A stretch of 64,000 nt of DNA, taken from the NCBI GenBank assembly GCA_021397835.1, contig JAJFZO010000087.1:5580001-5644000 (forward strand), read 5' to 3'. Positions within the stretch are counted from its first letter, which is position 1; every line of letters starts with the position of its first letter. Positions 11,516 to 24,957 of this stretch are shown one piece after another. Source of the stretch: Moringa oleifera (lineage: Eukaryota; Streptophyta; Magnoliopsida; Brassicales; Moringaceae). The notes beneath the pieces are model-generated. The model saw nothing but the letters and a program-made list of their open reading frames with translations, ran no database searches and had not been told where the DNA came from. The position numbers and the translations under genes were made by a program.

Positions 11516-14500
11516 GTGAGAGTTAACATGTTATTTCATTTTGTGTCAAAATATTTTGATGCCAATTAACTACATATGTTAACCGTATGCTTATTTTGCA
11601 AGGAAAAAAAAAAGATGAGAGTAGTGGGACATAAAGCGGTGAAGAGATCTTTATTGGCTTTAATATTTTAAATATTGTGCCAAGAACAAGTGTTACTTTG
11701 GTTTGATATATAACTTTGATAAATTTAGAAAATGACTCTCACTTTGATAACTATAGTTTTCTTTTAAATCTAGACCAGTGTCATCGATGCCTAGTTCTTA
11801 TTTTAAGGTAGTAAGATACCAAACAAGTAGTCAATCAAATAGTAATGTAAGTAAATTTTACTTGAAATTGATTTCTAATATAATTTATAGCCTAAAATAA
11901 ATAGTTGTTGTAATCGAACTTAACTACTAACTTTGGTGCACTTTATAGGCTTCTGAAGGCTTCACAATTCTAGTATAATAACCTTTCTAGCTAGTGAAAT
12001 CCAAGTAAACTCAAGCTTTTCAGCAACTTATTCAAGCTCATCAATAAGAAATAAAACATGCACATAGCATGCACAGCAAGTATATACAACTGAATGTTAG
12101 TATAATGTGATTTGCTAATTTTTTTTTAATGTTTATTAGTATGCAACTATAGCTCCAGTGACACCACCCACTCAGGTAATTGTTTCTAATAGTATCATGG
12201 CTACAACAAGTGTTTTAGCTCCAAGGCCACCTATAATAGGTGTCCCAAGGCTAGTAGCATCATCTCTAATGTCACCAATATCAGTTGCCCCACACTAAAG
12301 ACCATATATACAACTACAGTAGTAAAGGCCTTTCACAAGATCAGCATCAATAGCATTCATGGTGGACACAGGATTAAGATAGTGCTTCTAACTAAGGGTA
12401 GATATTTGAGTCACTAACCCCTTAAATGTATAGTTGTTTATGTGTTCTATAAAATGTTTGAATTGTGAATTATAGTTTTTTATATTTCAATTATGATACT
12501 GTAATTTTGTTATAGGTGGTAGTTTGTAACTTATGATATAATGTATTTGAATTATGAATGTTCAAATTCACTTATGGATTATGATACGAAATGGATAGAA
12601 TCTGTTTCAGGTTTATAGGTGATTTAATTATTACATAATTACAATTTTTTTTAGATTTAGTTATTACATGATTACAATTATTTTATTTTTTTTACTATGA
12701 TTTCAAGTCTAAAAATGGATTATGATATGAAACGGATAGAATTCGTTTCTAGTTTATAGATAAAAAAAGTCAATATAATACAACAAATGGTTTGCATATT
12801 AACATATTTAAATTGAATAAATGATGAAATATAACTTCTCCATAAGAATCAAAATCAAATTTCATAACAAAACTATCAAACCTAATTATCAATTACTAAA
12901 TTGAATTACACTAGCTAAGAACAATTGAAAACAGAACATCCGCTATCATATTGCTAATCAATTCTCTTTATTGAGTTAATTTATTATACAATTAGAATGA
13001 ATTCACTCAAAATCCATAATGCTATAGCAGCCTTCCTATATAGCGTCACTCGACACTATAACTGTCGCACTTGATATAATGATAGTTTTGTAAAACTTGC
13101 ATCCCTCAATTACAATTTTGTGCATCAAGTCATATAAAGTAATTACAAAACTCATGTTTCTACAATGAGAACAATGAACAAATGAATACAACTAATACAA
13201 ATTAACAAGTTAGCAAAAGCCATGTGATGCAAACTCTTTCACTAAGTTTTATGGTACAAATGCATTATCTTCTATCATGTGATACAAATGTAATCATGTA
13301 AAGCGAGGAAAAGACTTGAAATTCATTAAAACACTAAAAATGACATCATATTTGCGATACCTCCTACTGTGATGATTAACAATTTCACCATTTCATGCAA
13401 CACCACATTAGCAAATCTAAATGTATTATACAGTATTACAATTCTAAACAACTTAACAACGAAACCACATGGAATTTGGTTAAATGAATTTTTAAAATCA
13501 AATTCACAACATTAAACTAAACTCTCAAAAAGCACAATGATATATATCGAAAGAAATATAAAGAGATACAAATTACATACGCTTTGTACCTCATAGTACT
13601 TAACATTTTTTCAAAACCATAAAAATCAATGGTCAAATTTGAATATGCTTAAGACTCCATATGTTATGGAAAATTGGGTAAACTCTTTGTATCTAATGAA
13701 GATATTATAATACATGCACAATCTAATAGGTGTGTTCGATAATCAATCAAGTTAACAAATACATAAAGAGTAATAAAAACCTTACCACATTTCTTTCATA
13801 ATTCCAAAACCTTCTAGCAGGGTTTCTACCAATCCATGAAGTTCGTATTGTAACCCTCAAACCACAGTGACAAGGGTGGACCTCGTATGTTGAAGTCTCG
13901 CTCTTCATCTGCCCAAATTAGCTTAAAAAATGACAAACAAAACAATCAAGATCATGAAAAGTGGGAAGAAACATTTTGGATTTGTACCCACTCGATTCAA
14001 CCAATTTTATGAATTCTCTCTCTAGTTAAGGAGATTCATGGGAAGTAACAAACAGAAATCAATTCTTTCTTTAAGAAAAGAATATAAAAATATAAACAAA
14101 AGAAAGTATCACTTTTTGTGATGAAGGAAAAATTTGATGATGTTCATCTTTAAACTTCAATTTAATTATTTTTCATCAAATAGTGTTTATTTTGAGATAT
14201 TTTAAAGTTGAAGGTAAATATTAAGAGAGAGAGTATTTATTAAGATTTGAAATGATATTTATCTTAAAAAAAATTTAATACTTAAAAAATTTTACAATCG
14301 TTTGTGATGATTAGCTTGAATATTTTTTTTTGTTCATATAAATTTTCAAATTAAATTTTTTTATACGATCTTCCCTTTCAGTATTCTTAATTTTTTATTA
14401 AAATTTAAATTGATTTAAGTTAAAAATTTGAATGCATAAGTAAAAAAAATTAAAATCATAAAATAAAATAGAAAATTAACGCAAAATTTAATATTTGAAT

Positions 14501-14700
14501 ACATAAGTAATTAAAAGAGCACATATTTGTATTTTGCATAGGGCTATTAAGCTTGGAGTTGGCCCTGCATGAATAACTTAATTTACGAATTTATTGTGAT
14601 CTGATGTGAGTTTCAAAAAGCAATTTTAAACCATTAATTTGTGGGCCTTTTTTATTAATTTTGGCATAAATAATTTTCTATAACAATGAAGCAGAAAAAT
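11516..14700. other. Intergenic, probably MULE 3' region and other worn repeats
   Basis: No gene seen. The stretch 12.15 to 12.42 kb has a Pro/Thr/Ala-rich plus-strand flavour that could be the tail of the MULE reading frame. A near-duplicate phrase (GATATGAAACGGATAGAATTCG-like) occurs near 12.58 and 12.73 kb, showing a short internal repeat. From 14.1 kb the sequence is nearly pure AT. Confidence 0.35.
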
Positions 14701-17397
14701 ATGATATATGTAAAGTGACAGTAGAAAGATGGCTTTGGTTGAATAGAAGAGGAAACAAAGCAGTAGTGATCTGTGAGTCCTTTGTGCTCAATTCTTGAGA
14801 CTTAATTCTATTTCTCAAAAAAACCCAAAGAAAGAAAAACTGATGCAAATATTGTTTGGAACTGCACATAAATAAAATAAAATAAAATAAAATAAACAAT
14901 TCTTTTTTTTAAAACTATAATAAAAGGAATATAAAAAGAAAGAAAAGTTAGACTATGTACATAAGTTGAATGATAAGAACAAGGCAATGTGACATACATG
15001 AAAAAAGCATTTTTGTGTGTGTGAGATGTGTACAGAATGTGTGCTGTCCATGCACCTACCATTCATCACCTTATCATACACTCTTTCATTTCAAATTTAA
15101 TTCATTGAATTATATAAAGTGGAATAGAAGTAAGGGGTTTGACTTTTACTATATCACCATGCTGTGATACTATTGTCTCGGTTCATAACACATTGCACAT
15201 TAAAATACTCTTCCGTCTTAAACTTTTAAAATTTTGATATTTTTGTAACAATCCGTCTCCATTTAATTATAACAAATTTTCACAATGATAATGGTCCTCC
15301 TACCATAGATATTATTTTGTTTTTATATTATTTTTATTATAAATAATTTTTATAAATCAATAATATTAATATTGTGCATTAATGTGGTAAGTGGGATCAA
15401 GATGTTCTGTTGGTTTGAATTAGCGTTAAGTTTTTAATAAAATATTAAAAATGTGTTTTAGTGATTTATGATATTAATATAATTTTTTAATAAATGAATA
15501 AATAATTTTAGTTATTAATTTTATTAAATTATTACAATCATGATATTATTAAAAATTTAATGCAATTTGAATCAGTAAAAATATTTAAATTCATTGTAAT
15601 AAATCCATGAGAAAAACACTGTTGAAGAAAGAGGATGCAGTGAGTGCAGGTGGATAATTAGGTAGCGTTTGCAGGTGAGAATGTATTGCTTGTTCATTAA
15701 ATTAGGGGTTACCATGTGCACAAAATAAAAGGATAGCTGTGCATGAACATGAAAGTGTATCCTTATTCTTTACACATCAACATTTTTCTACTTTATCCCT
15801 ATTTATATTTTTAATGTTTTTTTATGAATATATTCAAATCAAACTAAAAGGACAGGAGGGGGGGAGAAGTGTTGCAACAGCAAAATGGGCAGGCCATGGA
15901 CTTTTTCTTCTTCTAGAGACGTCGTGTTTGGCTTGGCTGGCCACACACCCAATTCCCATTAATGCTCGAATCCCATACCCCACTGTATCTGCACATGACC
16001 CCTCCTCTCTCTCTCTCTCTCTGTCTCTGGATCCCACCATCACCAACCTTTAACTAACCAACTGTTCTCTTCCTTTCCTTTTTTATTATTTAAACCACAG
16101 ATTCGGTTACCTACCTCCCAAACATCTCACATGCTCTTTTTCTCTCTTATCTCTTCTTTCTTCTCTCTCCCAATCACCCAGATGCATCCCTTTCCATTTT
16201 CTTCTTACCCAAAAAAATAAATAAATAAATTATTATCTTTATAATTTCTCACTCCCAATTAATTTTTATTTTCTTTTTATCATGGAAAGGAATAAAAAAA
16301 TAAAAATATGCTTATGATAATCCTTTAAGTAAGGAGAAAAATAATTATAATCTTTCTTTCTGAAAATTAAAATTAAAAAAAAAAAAACCCAAGGAAAGTG
16401 AGGAATGGTATCAGCTTCGATCCCACACAAAGGGCAAGACGAGAAGGCTTGAGTTGGTGCTTTTAGGTAGGGGGAGAGATCCGCCATTCTGGGTGGACCC
16501 CATCATCAGATACCATACATGTGGTTTATGATTTATAATATTAAATAGTGAATGGCAACCGTTTCATAATACGTGTCTGGTCGGTACACCTACCCGTTTC
16601 TACGTTAATACTATAATAATTATAATATAAAATAATATCTCCAACAATAACAGATAAGCTTCTAGAAATTAGAACAAACCCATGGTCTTCAAGAACCTTG
16701 GTTTTACTTGTCAAAGGCGTTTTTATTACGATAAAGCCACCCATTCCCATACAGCTAAAATTTAATGGAAAGGGCCGAAAGGCTAAGGTGGGTTCACCAG
16801 AAGTAGTAATGGTAGTAGTAGTGTGTATGCATCTTCCTGTGTACTTGTGGTGCGTAGCTGGGAGTGGGAGGATCAGAAAGAGCCAAATTAGGAAGATGTT
16901 CCCAAGGCCAGGCAGGCCTCGACAATGAGTTGTTGCTCTCACTCAGTCACTGTCATGCTGGACAAACAATTCAATATATTCATTACCCATAACACCATCA
17001 GGCCTAACCAAAGCTAGATGGCCTTGAAAAGGCCTAAAAGGGGATAGGCATGGACCCATTTCATGCATTATCACTACTGTCACTTAATAATTTGCGCACT
17101 GTGAGAAATTGCAGCAAACATGTTTGAGTTTGAAACTAAAGGAAAAAAGAACAAATGAAAGAATCCAAAAGGATTCAATGATCTGCAAGTAGTAGTATTG
17201 TATTCTTCTACAGAGTCATGATAGCATACAACTTGTATGGTAATTACTAATTAGTTCCGTTACTTAGGCAACTGAGGGGAGGAGGGGTCTTACTGTTCTT
17301 GTCCTCCCTTCAGTTGTTGTCCAATGAAATTTTCTAGGAAAAAGCACAAAGCAGAAGGAAAATCTAATAAAACTACTCGAGAAAATGGATCTAAGAA
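14701..17397. other. Intergenic region downstream of the MYB gene
   Basis: No supported gene. Several GC-richer patches (15.84-16.05, 16.38-16.51 and 16.69-16.94 kb) contain open frames, but none has a domain, a convincing start or splice signals. A short CT microsatellite lies at about 16.0 kb. The last few hundred bases before 17397 should be the MYB 3' UTR. Confidence 0.4.
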
Positions 17398-18481
17398 TCA
17401 AGATATGTAATATCTATAGAACCCAGTTGGGTTTTGACAGTTACTGCAGGATTCACTCCTCTGAAATCCCAATTGGCAGCACAAACAAACGGCTTCTGTC
17501 ACCATGGATGCCCCGAACAACCGAGTACCAACTTGCTGTAACCTTGACTCTGCCGTGTTGCCACTCGAAACCCGACTCCGAATTGGAGCCAACCCAACAG
17601 AGAGTTCTAAATTGAGCTCCTGGCTCTCTTCTGTGTTGTAATTTTGATCTCGACGAGTTTCCTTCTGCTGTTGTTCTTCGTCAGTGGTCATGCCACTGCT
17701 AGTGCAGTTTGCGTCCTCCAGGGACTCTGTTTTCGCTTTGAGGTAAAACTCATCGAACTTGAGATCCAATGTTTGGATGCTGGCATTGTTTTTGGAGATT
17801 TTCGGCGACTGAGATGCCCCGTTTTTGAAGTCCAGTTGTGTTGCAGAGGGATTGTTGGCTTCGTGCAGAGGGCGATGAGTTTGGGGGTCAATCCCCCGGT
17901 TGATTAGCTTGCGCTTTATGTGTGTGTTCCAGTAATTCTTTATTTCATTATCTGTTCTTCCGGGTAGTCTTCCAGCAATCAAAGACCACCTGCAGTTAAA
18001 TTCAAAAAGGAAATTCGAAACCCAGAACGAACGGTTATAAGGGCAAAGGTCTGTTTTCTGGGCAATCAAACAGAGGGCAAAAGAAGTAAGGGACGTGAAA
18101 GGAGAAATAGAGCTTACTTGTTTCCTAGCAAACTGTGGAGTTTGATAATCAGTTCGTCTTCTTCCTCAGTGAAATTTCCCCTCTTAAGATCAGGCCGCAG
18201 GTAATTTATCCATCTGAGTCTGCAACTCTTTCCACATCTAAGCAATCCTATAAAACGAACAAAAATCAAATTAATACCGGAGAAAGAACACCATAAAATC
18301 GCATCAAGTACCCAGATATTCATATACGAATAAGAAGCGGAATTATACCGGCGGCTTTGGGAAGGGAACGCCAGCAGCCTTCACCATGGGCGCGGATATA
18401 GTCGATGAGGCGCTGGTCTTCTTCTTTGGTCCAAGCGCCTTTGTTGGTGTGCGCCTTTTCACAGCAAGGGGAGCGTCCCAT
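17398..18481 (-). CDS. Subgroup 4 R2R3-MYB transcription repressor (MYB6/MYB308-like)
   Basis: Three exons on the minus strand: 18481-18349, 18247-18118 and 17989-17398, all with GT-AG junctions. Together they encode 284 residues starting [17 protein letters not shown]. The R2 repeat covers about residues 14-61 and R3 about 67-112. R3 carries the bHLH-interaction signature ELxxKxxxLxxxxxxLxxxR. After the DNA-binding domain come the C1 motif [10 protein letters not shown] (120-129), the EAR repression motif LNLEL (213-217) and a Cys cluster C256/C258/C259...C269..C272 (zinc-finger-like motif of this subgroup), ending GFYRYYIS. Known subgroup 4 proteins repress phenylpropanoid and lignin or flavonoid genes in the nucleus; that role is inferred here from the motifs. 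Intron positions match the usual R2R3-MYB pattern. A TATA box lies about 190 bp upstream of the start. Confidence 0.95.
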
Positions 18482-18668
18482 GGGATTCGGGTACTCGATA
18501 ATTCTTCAAAATTCCGATGGTTTGGATAAAACCTAGAAGCCAGAAAACTGATCTGTGTATGCAGGTCTGGTTGTGTCTATTCAATCTGAAAGCAGGGCAG
18601 ATAAGAAGACGCGACACTTAACGCGGAGAGAGAGAAAGAGAGCTTGGTTAAAAGGAGAGGGAGGATGG

Positions 18669-18674
18669 ATTTAT

Positions 18675-18675
<1 letters not shown>
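18669..18675 (-). promoter_or_regulatory. Probable TATA box of the MYB gene
   Basis: The minus strand reads TATAAAT about 190 bp upstream of the MYB start codon, which would give a leader of roughly 150-165 nt. It sits directly downstream of a CT microsatellite (GA on the plus strand), a common arrangement in plant core promoters. Confidence 0.6.

Positions 18676-18677
<2 letters not shown>

Positions 18678-18709
<32 letters not shown>
18678..18709. repeat. GA/CT microsatellite in MYB promoter
   Basis: About fifteen AG units in a row, immediately upstream of the MYB TATA box. CT tracts of this kind can bind GAGA-binding BBR/BPC factors in plants; that function is an inference. Confidence 0.9.
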
Positions 18710-18713
<4 letters not shown>

Positions 18714-18742
18714 AGGGAAGAGCCAATAGACTCGATCTTTAT

Positions 18743-18787
18743 GGGGGGGAGAGTGGGGGTGAGGGTGGGGGTGGGGTTGGGGTTGGG
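18743..18787 (+). promoter_or_regulatory. G-rich tract with G-quadruplex potential
   Basis: Seven G-runs of three to seven bases, separated by one to four bases, lie on the plus strand about 260-310 bp upstream of the MYB start. The G-rich strand is the template strand of the MYB gene. Folding potential is inferred from the run pattern only. Confidence 0.6.
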
Positions 18788-18799
18788 ATTTGACCCAGT

Positions 18800-21700
18800 T
18801 GTTGAGAAAGACAAGTGGAGAAAGAGAGAGAAATCAGAATTTGGTAGGTAGCTCTACTTTTACGTCAGACTTTGGCCCTGCCCTTTCTCTCTCTACAACT
18901 CCGCTGGCAGAATTCAAAACCAATAACATGGAGCCGGTCGGTCCACATTAACATCAGCTGCCCGCCTGGGACTCTCTCCCTCTGTCTGTGGGCGTCGCCT
19001 CCCTTACCCTCTTTTCCATTTCGGTACATATTAATTCGTGGTCAAGGGCATTCTTGTAAACTCGCACATGCATATCATATCAATGCTAGTGGGTGAACTT
19101 GCAGTTCTAGTAGGTGAATTACCAATTAATGCTTTTTATTTCTTCCACGTCTTATATTGATTATTTCAAAAATAAAAATAAAAATAAAAATAAATAATAC
19201 ACAACAGTTTTGCTTACATTAATATTTCACAAATCATAGGGCCAAGAAGTCAGCATAAGGCTTCAATTTTGTTAAAGTACATATAGAATATGCGGGTATT
19301 TTCCACGTGTGCATAATCTCCTCACTCTTAATTGATGGTAAAATATAAATTATGGTATAAACTTAACCGTTAATAATTTAATATTTGACAGTGACCATGG
19401 GAAAAAATAATATTTGATGCAATTTATTTCAGATTCTAATATTTTATTATCCCATCTAAATTAAAAACATTAAAAAAAGAATTTCTGAAAAATGATACTC
19501 ATTTTTGGTTATGAGCCTAACTTCTTTATAACTCAACAATCTTTGATGTCAAAAAATTAATAATAATGAAAATAAAAATGTGATAAATAAAAACTATTTA
19601 TCTAATAAAACGGAATGAAAACGAAGAAAGCTTGCACTAAATAAAATCGTATACCTAATAAACTATGAATTTAGAATGAACAAAATAATGATATAAATAA
19701 AGCAAATGAGATTATTGTAGCAATATCAAATTCAATTATTTAAGGATGAATTTATCATAAGTCTATTAATGAATTTTTTAATAAGATTTGTGCCATTAAA
19801 ATTAAAATTATAATAATAAAAAATAAGAATTAAAAATACAGCATAAGTTTATAGCTAATAAATTTGATTATAAGAGTTTGTGGTATTAAAATGAAATTTT
19901 TATGTGATACATAGAAAATAAAATGTATTATAAATTTATAGAAAAATATTGTTTAAATTTTTTTTTCTTTCTCTTCAATCAAACTTTAAGTTTTAAAGCG
20001 TTTTCATCAATTTGAATGATATCAAACTTTATCAAAAATTAAACAAATTAAATATATTTAAATTGAAGATCTTTTTTATGGATATAAATTTTTTTAAAAT
20101 ATCATCACAAAAAAATTTAAATTTTTTTAAATACTCAAAACATATTTTTAAAAAATTTATATTATTAAAAATTTAAAAACTTCATAATCCAAAAATCATT
20201 TGAATTTCAATGATGATATCAAAATAAAATTTAAAATTTAATTGAGTAATTTTTTAAATATTTTAATAATAAAAAAATATTAAATTTTTTATAATTATTT
20301 TACTAAGATTCAATTTAAATAAATTTAATAAATAAAAATTTGTTTAAAAATGTTTTAAATGTAAGAACTTGATTAAAGAGAAAGTATAAAATTAAATTTT
20401 GTAATAAATAAAAAATAAAATTAAAAATATAATATAAATTTATTAATTAATATTTATTTTTGACTATATAAAAGAGTTCGCAGTTGTGATATTAAAATAA
20501 CCTTAAAACCAATCTAAATGTTTTAGGATAAATTTCATGGACATTATGCTGAAAACTAATTAATATGAAATAGAAAGCTCTGACAATAGTATAGCAAAAT
20601 ATTAAGAAGTGATTAAGTTAGTAACCATAGCCCGTGAGAGGCCAAGGCCAGCATGACTGACGCCCAGCACCTCTGGCAGATGGCAGTGGGGGCGACTTTT
20701 CCCTTTTCCCCAGACCGACTCCACTGATGGCCCCATTTGGGTTCTTTCTCGGCCATTAAGTCTAAGGTGTTTTCAGGACAAAATTCTTTGGTTAATTCCT
20801 ATTTACCTTTGAGACAACAACATCGCCGGCCACGTGAAATTTGCCATTGCCGTGGACCGCGCACGAGACAGACGAAGACGATCAGATTAAAGAAACAAAA
20901 AGAAAGAAACAGAAGGGGTACGGCATTGGACTTTGAAGAGAAGAAGAAGACGAATACGGCGGCGGCGCGGAAAGGGAAAGAACAAAAAAGTGGTGCGTTT
21001 GGCGGCTGGAACTGATGGACTGCACTCCTCCATTCCCGCTTGACTATTTGAAGTCCAGCCAAAACCCAAAGAAATTAGCACTGAGTTTCCTTCCTGTTCA
21101 ACGCTCAAGCTAAGCTTCGGCATAAAAAAGAGGAAGAACATGAGTCAAGTTTTTATCCTTTACAGCTAATTTTTGCACCGCTCAAAGTTTTTGATTCGGT
21201 CATGTTTAAATCATGCTTGGTGATTCGGTTTTGACTTTTGGGTTGGCTTTTTTTTTTTTACTTTATTTTTAAAATTGATTTTCAAATAATATATTAAATA
21301 AATATCATTTAAAATTTTTATCTTTATATTATCTTTTTAAATAAATACTAAATTTTTTTATTTTGGTTTTCTTTCCAAAAACTTAAATCTCTTTTTTCTC
21401 TCTCAATTCGTCTCTCGGTATCAAGAAATTTGAAGATTTAATTGCATAATATTTTTTCTACAATCTCAAAATCTTCTTCTTGGGTTTCTTGTTGTTCATG
21501 AGGTATGTAATTTTGCCCTAATATCGCAATGATAAATTATAATGAGCCTTCGGACGAACCTTCACTCTCCATTGACAAATTCAACTTTAATTAGTATATA
21601 TATCACTAATACTCGATTCTTCAACAAGAAAATCTCGATTAATTTATAACTTTTCTTTCTTTTTTCTTTTATCTTTCTCTTTTTTCTTTTCGAAGAAAAA

Positions 21701-22200
21701 AGGCTTTGCGTTTTCTCTGCATTTTCTCTAAAGGGAAAGTAATAAAAGATTTAACGAACGATAATGCCCTTACGGAAAAAATTAATTTAAACGACGTTTG
21801 CAATTAAGGTTCAATTTGGACAAAATTAAAAAGTTAATGTTAGTTTAGATACATTTTGAAACTTAGTGTCTGTTTGGAGAGGTAGTGTAAAGGTCAAGGT
21901 TTTAAATGATATTTACCCTAATATATTTCATATCAATTAAAATTTGACATTTTACAAAATAAAAATAAAAATGAGACGATTAGTATAGATTATATCAAGT
22001 CTTAGAGCCTAATATAAAATAATTGAAATAAAAATCTTCCCATTTGTTTTCTATAGTCAGCAAATTAAGAGGGTAGAAATGAAAGATTATAAAGCTTAAT
22101 ATAAAAAAAAATATTTTTAAAAATTGTTATTTATGATTAAATTGATGAAATCATAGCTTTATCCTGCAAAGTAGTCATTGTATGTATAGTTGTTGTCTTG
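18800..22200. other. Intergenic, mostly AT-rich, with one GC-rich island
   Basis: Divergent spacer between the MYB gene (leftward) and RPS29 (rightward). 19.1-20.6 kb is AT-rich repeat-like sequence. A GC-richer island at about 20.63-21.15 kb has overlapping open frames on both strands, but no domain or splice structure that I can support. It could be a promoter or leader of an unseen transcript. 21.2-22.1 kb is AT-rich. Confidence 0.4.
19960..20350. repeat. AT-rich dispersed repeat, copy 2
   Basis: Shares block order with the tracts near 30.3 and 46.5 kb: a block ATCACAAAAAAATTTAAATTTTTT, AAAACATATTTTTAAAA, a middle AAAATCATTTGAATTT block, then TTTTAATAATAAAAAAATATTAAATTTTTTATAATTATT-like sequence and ATTTAAATAAATTTAATAAAT. 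The long shared 3' block makes common origin with copies 3 and 4 likely. Confidence 0.5.
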
Positions 22201-22223
22201 TTGGCGGCCTATGCTCGCGTATC

Positions 22224-22300
22224 TGGGCCGGACATAAGCACGTTCTGGCCCATTGACGACTTTATAGTCCATATAAACACTTTTGCCGCTTAAGGGTTTT
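22224..22300 (+). promoter_or_regulatory. RPS29 core promoter with site II motifs, TATA box and telo-box-like element
   Basis: TGGGCC at 22224-22229 and GGCCCA at 22247-22252 are site II motifs typical of plant ribosomal protein promoters. TATAAA is at 22272-22277, followed by TTAAGGGTTTT (about 22290-22300), close to the telo-box found in the same promoters. All lie within 150 bp of the RPS29 start codon, giving a short leader. Confidence 0.7.
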
Positions 22301-22363
22301 CGAGCTCCTCTGATCATCGTCTTCAAGCAGGTATTGAGGCGGCGTAGCCACTGCATTCTGTAA

Positions 22364-23936
<1,573 letters not shown>

Positions 23937-24280
23937 GTTGGGAGCAGCTTTCAGGGTGGTGCAGCAGAGTATTTTTATGTCATTTTAAATTTTCATGATG
24001 TAATTGGATCGAACAGTTGTTAATTGGCTTATAATTTTGTTGACAACAAGGCAGAGCTAAGAATTTTCTGGCATGATACCTTCTCTTCTATTCCAAAGAT
24101 TTGAACTCTAGCAAAACTTCACAAGCATTTGGTTAGGATTTGATCATGCTCCAACTATCTGGAGGAACTGTCGGAGGCCTCTAATGTTGGTCACTTTGTT
24201 AATGAACCTCTTGGCTCACGTTTTAGAGTCTTGGTAATTAGGGTTTGTCTGCAATTAGTGTTCTTCCTGATAAAGGAGGG

Positions 24281-24395
24281 GTATGTCTCCGTTAAGGTTT
24301 GTTGTAGAGATTGTTAAAAATTTTGATACATCCAGAGAGGACAATCAGGGTATATCTCTGATTGGATGTTGGTAGAGATTATCAAAAATTGATGT
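24281..24395. repeat. Imperfect two-unit tandem repeat of about 68 bp
   Basis: The phrases GGGTATGTCTCCGTTAAGG...GTAGAGATTGTTAAAAATT and GGGTATATCTCTGATTGG...GTAGAGATTATCAAAAATT are about 68 bp apart and clearly related. The wider gap 23.94-24.88 kb holds the RPS29 3' UTR and otherwise no gene that I recognise. Confidence 0.55.
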
Positions 24396-24877
24396 CAGTG
24401 TGGGTAGAGAACATGCATTGAAGTTACAAAACCTTTTGTTTTGTTATTTGTAGATGACCAATTGAATCTGCTGCTGGAAAGAATTGGGTTCTAAAATTTA
24501 CATCTGAGGTTTTAGGTAATGACGTAAATATTTATTACTTTGTAGTCACCTGATTGCTGAGATGATACTTCGGTGAAGATAAAAACATGGTGAATACCTA
24601 AGACTTAATAAAATCAGTTTTGCTGGATCTTTTATAAGAAATCAATACTTGCTTCCCCTTGTTGGTGATGCAATGAAGAAATTCCCGTGTCTTATGTAGT
24701 TAAGATTTCAATCTTTGACCAAACTTGACCACCATCTCCATCACCATCCTAAAGTTGAGCAACGCGGCCAGTGAGATGAAGCGGGTCTAGGGTGTTGAGC
24801 TTCTTTTGAATATCTGATCCATGAGGGGAGCACAGCGGACTAAAACAGGGAAAAGAGGTAGAGACGAAAAAGAGAAG

Positions 24878-24884
24878 GGAAAAG
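24878..24884 (-). terminator. RNA polymerase III terminator of tRNA-Ala
   Basis: On the minus strand the tRNA is followed by C then TTTT. A second T-run lies about 10 bases further on. Confidence 0.6.
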
Positions 24885-24957
24885 TGGAGGTGCGGGGAAT
24901 CGAACCCCGTGCCTCTCGCATGCGAAGCGAGCGCTCTACCATATGAGCTACACCCCC
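24885..24957 (-). tRNA. tRNA-Ala (anticodon CGC)
   Basis: A 73-nt cloverleaf on the minus strand. The acceptor stem GGGGGTG pairs with CACCTCC and includes the G3:U70 wobble pair, the universal alanine identity element. The D-arm (TAGCTCATATGGTAGAGC) doubles as the A box. The anticodon stem is CTCGC/GCGAG with loop TTCGCAT, giving anticodon CGC (reads GCG). The T-arm GGGG-TTCGAAT-CCCC carries the B box. No intron, and the CCA tail is not encoded, as usual for nuclear tRNA genes. A TTTT stretch follows two bases after the 3' end and should stop RNA polymerase III. Stems are fully paired, so the gene looks functional. Confidence 0.96.

Noticed and set aside
15205..15270. Stowaway-like phrase (CTCTTCCGTCT) considered as a MITE end
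   Set aside because: No matching inverted copy at a suitable distance and only a partial match to the family terminus.
15739..16053. 104-codon plus-strand frame in the MYB downstream region
   Set aside because: Low-complexity Ser/Leu/Phe-rich product ending in a CT-repeat translation; no family, splice sites or promoter.
16541..16942. 133-codon minus-strand frame
   Set aside because: No ATG-based start with context, no motif, and an overlapping open frame on the opposite strand suggests composition rather than coding.
18555..18851. 98-codon plus-strand frame over the MYB promoter
   Set aside because: Arises from the GA microsatellite (Arg-Glu repeats) and the G-rich tract; not coding.
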